Assembly: GCA_022925895.1 (NCBI GenBank)
Contig: JAKSYS010000257.1
Location: 1-64,000 of the forward strand
DNA length: 64,000 nucleotides
Reading direction: 5' to 3'
Source: Fragilaria crotonensis
Lineage: Eukaryota > Bacillariophyta > Fragilariophyceae > Fragilariales > Fragilariaceae
Shown: positions 43,130 through 51,190 of the stretch, in pieces
How the letters are laid out: every line of letters starts with the position of its first letter
Numbering within the stretch: position 1 is the first letter of the stretch
Notes under the pieces: generated by a model
Seen by the model: the letters and a program-made list of their open reading frames with translations, nothing else
Database searches by the model: none
What the model was told of the DNA's origin: nothing
Program-made: the position numbers and the translations under genes

Positions 43130-44797
43130 TTATTTGTACACCAGTTCGGGAGATGACGATCCATCATACTCGTCGGGATTGACGCGCCGACCACGCCGTG
43201 GTGGGCTGGCTACGGCCGTCACATCAAGCATGACCTCATTGTTATTATTCTTGCCAAAAAGCAAGGCTTGAGATCCATCATCGTTGTCGTCATTTCCAAT
43301 GCTATTCTCCTCATCATCGTCCTCTGTCTCAACAAGTCGACGTCGGCGACGACGACTACTGGTGCGGTTGCGTAACATTGCGGACGGACTCTCCGTATCC
43401 AGAGTACCAAACAATTGTACAGTGGACGCAGGTGGCAAGTCACCATCATCATCATCGTCATTTTCCTTGTTGTCGTCGTCATCATCATTATCAATGGCAA
43501 AATGTGGATTGGTTGTTTTCATTCCGCCGTTGCGCTGAGATGACAGTGCTGGCGTGATTTGATTCCCAACGGCCCACCCCAACGAGTACGGATGCTCTGA
43601 CGACGATTGTGACTGGGATATACCTTGAGATGAAGTTGGTCGTTCTTGAGTTCCTCGTCCAGCCGATGTTGTAGCACTCGATTCATCGTCATCGTTCAAG
43701 AGACAGGTCATGATGTAATCGACGAAATTGGGAGATCCCTGTCCAACTGTATCCAATATCTGATGTTGTATGGCAATCATCCCATTCTCGTTGATACTAA
43801 TGCATGTTTCTTCTGCAAATTCTAATCCTCGCATGGCACTCTGGAGAGAGGTAATGGGGTACGATCGGGCATGATGATGATGATGACTTCGCGATGTGCC
43901 AGCACCACCACCAGCAGAAGCACACTCGAAGGAGGAAATACAACTGCAGGTTGCTGGTATGGTAATGACACAATCACTTTGATTTCCAACCGTGACAAAT
44001 TCCAATCCCTTATTGGGAGTGAGGAGAATGGAACATGTTGACGCTCCTGACACGACATCAATTTCCTGAAGTGCGTCGCGCAAGAAATCTGATTTCAAAA
44101 TGATGCGTGCCACAATAGGTGTCGATCGAAAGGCAAGGGCAAGAGAGGAATCACCACCATCATCGTCTTGGTGTGAATGAGTCGGAGGAACCATGCCAGG
44201 AATGGCCGCCGTGGACAAGACACCACCTTCTTCCAAGAGTTCCAATTTGAAAATTTCCGTGTGGATATTGTAGGACATGCTCAGTTTCGTCTTTTCCAGA
44301 GCATGTGTTCCCAAAACAAAAAGGCATTCCAGAACAGTTGATAAATTGACGCAGAATTCTCCACCGTGTTGCCATTCATCATGTGGTATTTGCAATTGGG
44401 AAGAATCGTGCGGTGTTGCATCTGTCACGGTTGTTGGGTGTGAAGCACTAGCACTATTCCCATTTGAGTTGGCGTTGGTGTTGGCGTTTGCATTGGCAGT
44501 GGAACGTCGATTGACTTGATAGTGACTAAAGAGTCCAGCTTGTAAATCAACCGATGCTTGAGATTGTCTAGCTGTTCCGTAGACGTGAAAAGTGATGGAG
44601 GACGGTGATACGAACACAGTCACCGGCTGCAAAGTGGACGTTCCCCTGAGACAAGTCAGCAACGTCGAAACGGGCTTGGCAGATTCGCAACGACACGAAA
44701 AGAGCCATTCATTGTCCTCATCTACATCATGAATCTGTCGTGACCTTGGACGGCCTGGTGGTGTTGCCGTATCACCGCTCAATCGCGTCATCGTCAT
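43130..44797 (-). CDS. RAD1: RAD1, subunit of the 9-1-1 DNA damage checkpoint clamp
   Basis: 555 residues, ATG 44797. The N-terminal half follows the Rad1/Rec1 pattern: LLTCLRGTSTLQPVTVFVSP, then FHVYGTARQSQASVDLQAGLF. The second clamp domain reads RIILKSDFLRDALQEIDVVS and LEFVTVGNQSDCVITIP, ending with CISINENGMIAIQHQI and VDYIMTCL. Rad1 forms a PCNA-like ring with Rad9 and Hus1, is loaded at damaged DNA and supports ATR signalling. This copy has a low-complexity Ala/Asn insertion around residue 105 and an unusually long (~180 residues) acidic, Ser-rich C-terminal extension, beyond the roughly 280 residues of animal RAD1. The tail includes the basic patch SSRRRRRRLVE. Identification is by motif memory. 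Confidence 0.85.
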   Translation of the reverse strand: MTMTRLSGDTATPPGRPRSRQIHDVDEDNEWLFSCRCESAKPVSTLLTCLRGTSTLQPVTVFVSPSSITFHVYGTARQSQASVDLQAGLFSHYQVNRRSTANANANTNANSNGNSASASHPTTVTDATPHDSSQLQIPHDEWQHGGEFCVNLSTVLECLFVLGTHALEKTKLSMSYNIHTEIFKLELLEEGGVLSTAAIPGMVPPTHSHQDDDGGDSSLALAFRSTPIVARIILKSDFLRDALQEIDVVSGASTCSILLTPNKGLEFVTVGNQSDCVITIPATCSCISSFECASAGGGAGTSRSHHHHHARSYPITSLQSAMRGLEFAEETCISINENGMIAIQHQILDTVGQGSPNFVDYIMTCLLNDDDESSATTSAGRGTQERPTSSQGISQSQSSSEHPYSLGWAVGNQITPALSSQRNGGMKTTNPHFAIDNDDDDDNKENDDDDDGDLPPASTVQLFGTLDTESPSAMLRNRTSSRRRRRRLVETEDDDEENSIGNDDNDDGSQALLFGKNNNNEVMLDVTAVASPPRRGRRVNPDEYDGSSSPELVYK

Positions 44798-45080
44798 TGT
44801 TCATTTTCGTTTTTGGATGTTGGAGGGAGAATTTGGCACTGGGTGCATTGTGCACTGTATACTGTGTGACCTGGTCTGTTCATCTGTCAGCTCATCAAGC
44901 CCTCGGCTCTCGGCCTTCAGTCTACCCTCATCCCTAACCACGTTGCATTCCACCCATGAGCACCGCATACAAAGAACTGTGCGACAAGAACCACCGAGCA
45001 ACAACCATCAACAGAACTCATTCTGTTGACACGCTATTGCTCAAATTGGAAGACGGAATACGGATACTCAATAATTCACC

Positions 45081-46052
45081 ATGATGAACCGCTTCCCACG
45101 CCAGACGCTGTTAGTTCGGTGCGTAACTGCTCGACGCATCCGACTGTTCAGCAGTGATGTAGACGGTGCTAGAATCCCACCACCAAAAGTGAACACATCA
45201 ACTGATCAAGGACCGATTGATGATGATTCCTCCTCCATTCCAGATGATATTACGGAATGGGTCCCTCCAGAAAGACCATTGGCCGGTGATATGGGACAGA
45301 CATATCTCTACGAAAAGACCAGTGCTGCTGTTGTCCCGCCTACTACAGAAACGTCAACTCCGTCACCCCCAGCAACAACAACAACAACAACAATAATAGA
45401 CTGGCTCTCGACTCGTCGTCAGGCCCTGTCACTTGCATTACCCGACAAGAATCGAAGATTTGCTGGTGCTGAATTGGAGGTCAAGGTTGGATATCTGCTG
45501 AGCAATTTGGAAATTACAACGTGTTTGACCAATATGGGAGCACTCCATGTCAAATCGTTTCCCGATCCCACGGGTCGATTGGGTGGTGGAGTGGATGGAA
45601 TTGTCATTGCGACCGCCACATCGACACAGCACTTGCAGCTGCTCTCGGATACGTTGGTGCGACAATTAAAAGTCCGAAAATTGGCCGATCGAGGTGTCGG
45701 AGGTGCCAAACTTGGAGCAGAAGGGACGAGCAGCAGTGATTGGAATGTTATTGATTGTCAAAATTATGTGGTACACATCATGTTGGAAGAGACCCGACAG
45801 CATTTGAACTTGGAAGCGCTATGGAGTGGGGAGGATGAACTTTTGAAATTGAGACTTAATGATGAAGATACAGTCGATGATTATGTTGCCAAGAATCCTG
45901 TGCCAGACAAGTTCGGGGCCATGGTCGAGATGGAGGATATGGGGAAGCATGTTTCGCAGTTGCAGAAGTGGAATATGGAACACAAGGCCGTCATTACGAA
46001 ACCGGCACGAAAGGCCGGTTCCAAGGTTCGAAGAAGTCCTAGATTGTTGTAA
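45081..46052 (+). CDS. rsfS: Ribosomal silencing factor RsfS/Iojap, probably mitochondrial
   Basis: 323 residues from ATG 45081. A basic N-terminus (MMNRFPRQTLLVRCVTARRI followed by RLFSS) looks like a mitochondrial presequence. Residues ~125-275 are an RsfS fold with AGAELEVKVGYLLSNLEI, DGIVIATATSTQHLQLLSDT, DWNVIDCQNYVVHIMLEE and LNLEALWSG. RsfS binds large-subunit protein uL14 and blocks subunit joining; mitochondrial homologues act in large-subunit assembly. The region GVGGAKLGAEGTSSS interrupts the domain. The final ~60 residues (KHVSQLQKWNMEHK, RRSPRLL) are outside the bacterial core. The 3' part from codon ~207 is repeated at 50373-50723. The gene is convergent with a truncated copy of the VAC14 3' end. 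Confidence 0.88.
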   Translation: MMNRFPRQTLLVRCVTARRIRLFSSDVDGARIPPPKVNTSTDQGPIDDDSSSIPDDITEWVPPERPLAGDMGQTYLYEKTSAAVVPPTTETSTPSPPATTTTTTIIDWLSTRRQALSLALPDKNRRFAGAELEVKVGYLLSNLEITTCLTNMGALHVKSFPDPTGRLGGGVDGIVIATATSTQHLQLLSDTLVRQLKVRKLADRGVGGAKLGAEGTSSSDWNVIDCQNYVVHIMLEETRQHLNLEALWSGEDELLKLRLNDEDTVDDYVAKNPVPDKFGAMVEMEDMGKHVSQLQKWNMEHKAVITKPARKAGSKVRRSPRLL

Positions 46053-46526
46053 ACAAAACAAATAGGATAGGTCGAAGAGAGTGTGTATTTTTGACATGGA
46101 TGGCAAGGAGATGTCATCCAACCACCATCCCCTCGCCACTTATGTTTATAAATCACTTTTCACACACTCACACACAGTTTTTCAGGAAATGGTCCCGCGA
46201 CAAGAGCGAAAAGAGGTTATGACGCGTTGTCAGCACACTACGCCTTTCACTCGGTGTTGTCTTCTTGCTTTGTAGTTTGCGACAATGGCGGGTCCGGCGG
46301 CGATGGCTCTGCCGCAGTCGCGGTTTCGTCGTTTTCGACGACAAAGGTCCTGTATTGGCTGCCATTGCGCAGTTCTTCAATCTTCAATCCACCTCCTTGA
46401 CGACCCATCTTTTCTTCTTGTAACTGCAACGTCGTGGCTGACTCCTCTTCTTTGCTTGATGCGAATCCGAGCCATTCCCGTTGGTGGGAGTCATAGTGGT
46501 GGTCGTTGTTCCCATTACTTGGACAT
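45699..46526. repeat. Left copy of the ~0.82-kb direct repeat
   Basis: Holds the 3' part of the RsfS gene, its 3' flank, and a piece of the VAC14 3' end on the minus strand. It matches 50373-51190 in the same orientation with scattered substitutions and small indels. Confidence 0.9.
46247..46526 (-). pseudogene. Truncated VAC14 3' end
   Basis: The minus frame reads REWLGFASSKEEESATTLQ, then EEKMGRQGGGLKIEELRNGSQ and TFVVENDE. It corresponds to the last ~90 residues of the VAC14 gene at 50853-54128 but lacks the rest of the gene. It sits just downstream of, and convergent with, the complete RsfS gene. Confidence 0.85.
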
Positions 46527-47443
46527 TCCTGTAACCACTCCGTCATAAGACCCCAAAAAGTGCCAAATCAATTGTAGGTCTGTTGAATCCATTTTATCCC
46601 ATCCCTCGCAGCGACACTCGAATTAGACTTTAATGGTGCCAATTCAGGAGCGCATGGCACTTCTTCAGGTGATTTATGCACTTCAAAAGATAATGATCAA
46701 CTCCATGACATCGTCGGAAGGGCGAATATCGTGGACGGCGCAAGATTGCTGGACGATATGAATGAGGGTGAGGGCGATGTTCAAAAATTGAAGGAAGGAG
46801 CGTTCGGTAAAGTATGGAATAACTCCGACTTGACAAGTCGCTTCCCAAGCCCTGAATGTCATGAATGGCCGGGACTGCAACGTGTTCCACTCCAAGTCCC
46901 GTGTCAAGCCAGTGAACGCTTCAGGGTCGATCTCCCCGTATCTTTACGTCCTCAGCATCCATCACACCACGCATCCTACCGTTCATTTTTTCGATCTAAG
47001 GTTCCAAAACGAGAAGAAATTATCTTCGGGGGCACCTTGGTATCAAAGCCCAGCACTTGCCTGGTGAAGAAGTTTTGACAGTGCCTTTCATACGACCAAG
47101 TTGAGGGTTACCCTGCTTGCTGAGAACCAAGATTTGTGTGTGATAGAAAACAAGGCCGTGAGTGTGAGTGTGTGGCATTAGTATGAACCTTGCAGTTGTC
47201 GACTTGGATAGGCTTGAACCCTTCTCTACTGGTAGCATGCACTCGATGGTCGTCGCCGCAGCAGTCTATCTACAGACAGTTTGAGTATGTATTATCGAAA
47301 TCGCGAACTTTAACAAACATAATGCTAACTTATAGAACGTGCTTTGTACTGGACTTGTAGTCACTTTACTCCATGACATCGTCGTGACTTGCTTACTCCG
47401 CTTGAGAAGTTTTGACCCGACGCCTCACGATCTGCGACGCAAA
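46527..47443. other. Insert region, no supported gene
   Basis: First part of the 3.85 kb between the direct repeats. Overlapping open frames at 46630-46907 (minus) and 46731-47078 (plus) have no recognised motif; the minus frame (VGVIPYFTERSFLQFLNIAL) is the more protein-like but cannot be assigned. Confidence 0.35.
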
Positions 47444-47806
47444 TCAAATCTGCCTGCGAAGTTTATTCTTGGTTTTGGTGGGCTTGCGAGTGGGCTTGCT
47501 GGTAGGCTTTTGGGTGGGCTTTCTGGTGGGTTTGCGAGTGATCGGTTGACACTTGCAGTTAAGAAGAGCAGCAAACTGCATCAGATCACACTCCTGCTTG
47601 TTTTTTGCTCTTTGAGACGTCTGCAAGGAACCACAGGTTCTTGGAAAATGTTTTTTATCACATGGATCATACTCATTAAACCCGAAGTCATTGATCGTTC
47701 CAACCACTTTACCTACCCCGCAAGGAGGACACACATATGTTGCGGATGTTTGACAGGACGACACGATGGTGAGGAATGACGCAATGAGAATGGTTTTGAA
47801 GATCAT
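47444..47806 (-). CDS. Small secreted Cys-rich protein with KPT-repeat tail
   Basis: 120 residues, ATG 47806. A signal peptide (MIFKTILIASFLTIVSSCQT) precedes a ~60-residue domain with spaced cysteines (CPPCGVGK, DPCDKKHFPRTC, QECDLMQFAALLNCKC) that probably form disulfides. The C-terminus is a run of KPTRKPTQKPTSKPTRKPT, a Lys/Pro/Thr repeat common in diatom cell-wall or secreted proteins where Thr can be glycosylated. It ends with basic KNKLRRQI. The repeat DNA reads gtgggct/ttgcgag on the plus strand. Single gene, intact. It lies inside the insert between the direct repeats, so it may be a recent arrival. Confidence 0.8.
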   Translation of the reverse strand: MIFKTILIASFLTIVSSCQTSATYVCPPCGVGKVVGTINDFGFNEYDPCDKKHFPRTCGSLQTSQRAKNKQECDLMQFAALLNCKCQPITRKPTRKPTQKPTSKPTRKPTKTKNKLRRQI

Positions 47807-48494
47807 GATTTGAAGTTTTGAAGTGCTGGGTATGTGGAATGCAATCCTAGGTTGAGAAGGACTTGTTTTGTTGTTTTGTGAGGCTGAGATCCAGTTTTCT
47901 AAAAGATTTGTTCACGGGGAAAGGTGACAAGAACATTCGTTGCGTTCAGGCTTCCGCGCGTACACGTGATCGAGTTCGTTTTCAGTTAACACTGGAAACA
48001 CAAATGAATTGGTTGAATTTTAGGGTTGGGGTTGCGGGAAACACCAATTTTTCAATACAGTTCCCGTAACCCCGAAAAATTCTGGAGTACAGTTCAGTAC
48101 TGGTATCAGTAGAGAGTACTGGAATACAGAGTATGTATCAGAGTATACCAAAAATATATGTATATATATAGTACGTATAAAATGAAATAATGTATTTGAA
48201 TACGTGTGCTGCTTCCTCCAAAAAACCAGTACTAGTACCAGGTACTCGTACTCTATGATAGAACACCGTTTTCCCGGCTTCGTAACGGCTCGGATCGCTT
48301 ACATTGAACAGCTCGTATGTCATAAAGCGTATGATATATGCATATATGTCATACCTATGATGAACATGTAAGAAACGCGAAGGACAAAGCCGGCAGATTT
48401 TTTTGGGGTTGCGGGAACTGGATGGAATTGATCCTCTTATGTCACGCTATTGCGTCAGAGAGAACTCGACACGGATTCGAGATGCAAATTCGAA

Positions 48495-48588
48495 GTTGTC
48501 CGAGTGATCCGAGAAGTTGTCCGAGTGATCCGAGAAGTTGTCCGAGTGATCCGAGAAGTGGTCCGAGTGATCCGAGAAGTTGTCCGAG
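48495..48588. repeat. 21-bp minisatellite, left arm
   Basis: Four full and one partial copies of GTTGTCCGAGTGATCCGAGA(A), with one T-to-G change in the fourth. The plus frame would read SCPSDPR repeats, but no gene is supported. Confidence 0.95.
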
Positions 48589-48816
48589 AGCGTATCCCTA
48601 ATGCATTGCGGTACTGAGTACTTGGGTGTGTATGAATGTGAGTAGAGTGGTCCATGTAAAAGTAATTTCATGCTCTGAAACGAGTTTCAAAAAGTCAAAT
48701 CGCTCCGAAAAGTCGTTTCAAGAAATGAATGATCCGGAATTGGGATCACTTCTTTTTAATCCCCGTAGACTTATTCCAGAAGCTACACAAAAATAGGGTT
48801 AAGAAGTGATCCAGTA

Positions 48817-48878
48817 GGACAACTCGAAAATCCTCCGGACAACTCGAAAATCCTCCGGACAACTCGAGAATTTTCTGA
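48817..48878. repeat. 20-bp minisatellite, right arm
   Basis: Two full and one degenerate copies of AACTCGAAAATCCTCCGGAC. In reverse complement the unit starts GTTGTCCG like the left-arm unit, so the two arrays are related and lie in inverted positions. Confidence 0.9.
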
Positions 48879-49799
48879 AAGACGCCATTTTTGTCGAGCT
48901 CCGTTCTTCGATAATAGTGCGAAACAACAAATCGATTCCAGCTGTTTCCCGCATCCCCTAATAAAGCTGCCGGCTTTGTCCTTCGCGTTTCTTACATGTT
49001 CATCATAGGCGACATATATGCATTTTTCATACGCTATATGATACACGAGCTGTTCAATGGAAAGCGATCCAAGCCGTTACGAAGCCGGGAAAACGGTGCG
49101 TTCTATCCTAGTTTACGAGTACCTGGTACTGGTTTTTGGAGGAAGCAGCACACGTATTCAAATATATTATTTCATTTTATCCGTACTATTTATATCCTAC
49201 TATATTATAAATTAATTGTGTGCGTGTGTGAGTGCGTGCGTCCGTCTGTTACGGAGTATGACCACTCTGGGGTACTGGATCAAATGAATACTGTCTCATA
49301 CTCGGAGCATAAATGTCATACATGCATACTGGAGTACTCCGTACGCGATGTCGGTAAGATTTGCATATACGTACATGCGTCAGTGCGTGCGTCTGTTACG
49401 GAGTAGGACCACTCTGGGGTACTGCACTACTTGCGTATAGTACTGAACTGTACAAACAGTACACACAACCGTGCACAACCCATACCGTACACGTATTCCA
49501 AAAGTCCGACCAATTGGGAGGTACCCACTAGTATACATATATATTGTTGCTTTACTCTGATGCATACCCTGTATTCCACTACAAGTACTCTGTACTGATA
49601 CCAGTACTGAACAGTACGACGGAGATTTTCGGGGTTGCGGGAACAGTATTGAAAAATTGGTGTTTCCCGCAACCCCGTTAGGGGATATGTTGGTATTGGA
49701 TGAACGAAAGAAGCCGCCGCCAACGTGTGAGTCATTTAAGGGTGAATGACTCGCAGCAGTCCTTGATTTCGCAAAATGCGATACATCAAAAACGGCTTC

Positions 49800-50335
49800 T
49801 CATGTGATTGCACCCCCGCAATCATCATGAGCTCCATACGGCACCTCCTTCTTGCATTCCATTATGAGTATCTGCTTTCTTTGCCGCTGACATGACTGGT
49901 TGAACATTGTATGCCTTTGGTATTCACAGACAGGCATTGGTGGTCTCGGATGTGGATAGAAAAAGTCGGCCTTGAACATCGCCAACATTTCTGACATTTG
50001 AAGTTTCATGTCACTGAGTTCTGCTTTCGTTTCATTTCGAAGTTCACGCGTAGCGTCATCCTGGGCTTTAACTTTCGCCTCGCCGATACGCTGTGTTCTT
50101 GCGCACGAGTTTCCAAGCCTGCTTGGCGTTTGTTGCGCTTGAGTTCCTCTATCTCCAATCGCTGCGCTTCAACCATCATGTCGGACTTCTCGGTAGATAT
50201 ACGATGGGCTTCTGCTAAATGCTCCAATTCCTGCTTTTGACGAGTCTCCGTCTCCGTCATTTCGGATGCAACATCCGTCGTGCTACCATCCGCAGCCGCT
50301 GTGACATAACTCGAGGAAGTGGGGCGGTTTGGCAT
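49800..50335 (-). pseudogene. Coiled-coil protein fragment, frameshifted
   Basis: From ATG 50335 (MPNRPTSSSYVTAAADG) a coiled-coil helix follows (QELEHLAEAHRISTEKSD, QRLEIEELKRN). Near 50085 the frame changes and the other frame continues AKVKAQDDATRELRNETKAE and SDMKLQMSEMLAMF, ending at 49800. Upstream of the ATG it abuts the start of the duplicated RsfS segment. Its parent is unknown and could be the first protein of a transposon. It has no complete partner in this window. Confidence 0.6.
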
Positions 50336-50372
50336 CGTGATGTCAGCGTATGTGAACACCTGCTCGATATTA

Positions 50373-50723
50373 GGAGGTGCCAAACTTGGAGCGGAAGGGA
50401 CGAGCATTGATTGGAATGTTATTGATTGCCTAAATTATGTGGTACACATTTTGTTGGAAGAGACCTCACAGCATTTGAACCTGGAAGCGCTATGGAGTGG
50501 GGAGGATGATCATTTGAAATTGAGACTTAATAACGAAGATACAGTCGATGAGTATGTTCCCAAGAGTCCTGTACCAGACAATTTTGGGGCCATGGTCGAG
50601 ATGGAGGATATAAGGAAGCATGTTTCGCAGTTGCAGAAGTGGAATATGGAACACAAGGCCGTCATTACGAAACCGGCACGAAAGGCCGGTTTCACGGTTC
50701 GAAGAAGTCCTAGATTGTTGTAA
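50373..50723 (+). pseudogene. Truncated RsfS copy
   Basis: Encodes GGAKLGAEGTS, DWNVIDCLNYVVHILLEE and on to RRSPRLL, matching the last ~117 residues of the RsfS gene at 45081. The N-terminal half is absent. The frame is open and extends upstream to 50319 into unrelated sequence, so a short fusion product is conceivable but not supported. Confidence 0.88.
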
Positions 50724-51190
50724 ACAAAACGAATAGGATAGGTCAATGAAAGTGTGTATTGTTGACATGTGCTTGTATGAATCACCATTTCCACACGATC
50801 AGCTCCAGGTCGCAGACCAGCGACAAGAGCGAAGAGAGATTATGACGCGTTGTCAGCCCAGTACGCCTTCCACTCGGTGTTGTCTTCTTGCTTGGGAGCT
50901 TGCAACAGTGGTGGGTCCGGCGGCGATAACTCTGCTCGCAGTCACACTGTCGTCGTTTTCGACAACAAAGGTACTCACGCTGCTATTTGTAATATTCTGG
51001 AGTTGGTCGTACTGGCTGCCTTCGCGCAGTTCTTCAATCTTCAATCCACCTCCTTGACGGCCCATCTTTTCTTCTTGAAACTGCAACGTCGTGGCTTCTT
51101 CCTCTTCTTTGCTTGCGAATCCGAGCCATTCCCGTCGGTGCGAGCCAACGTCATGGTGATGGTCGTCGTGTCCAATGCTTGGACTTTCCA
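50373..51190. repeat. Right copy of the ~0.82-kb direct repeat
   Basis: Same layout as 45699-46526: the RsfS 3' part, flank, and the VAC14 3' end. Here the VAC14 part is joined to its full gene, while the RsfS part is the truncated one. Confidence 0.9.

Larger units (their letters stand above)
48028..49676. mobile_element. Foldback element, 1.65 kb, with minisatellites at inner ends
   Basis: Two long, imperfect inverted arms: about 48028-48590 and 48817-49676. The outer ends read GGGGTTGCGGGAAACACC on one side and its complement on the other. The match continues inward through an AATTTTT word, CAGTACTGGTATCAGTA, CGTAACGGCT/AGCCGTTACG, and ACATGTAAGAAACGCGAAGG. Both inner ends run into related 20-21-bp tandem repeats. 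The right arm is longer because of a ~350-bp block (about 49205-49560) with an internal duplication. TTAGGG flanks both sides (48020-48025 and 49678-49683) and may be the target duplication. No transposase frame is seen. The layout recalls foldback elements of other eukaryotes. Confidence 0.8.

Noticed and set aside
48018-48026. TTTTAGGGTT next to the foldback element, and TTAGGG on its other side, as interstitial telomere repeats.
   Set aside because: Only one unit occurs on each side; a 6-bp target duplication explains it better.
48495-48588. A regular 21-bp array that could be taken for a CRISPR array or a repeat protein (SCPSDPR).
   Set aside because: Units are directly adjacent with no spacers and lie in the arm of a foldback element in eukaryotic DNA; no gene context supports a protein.
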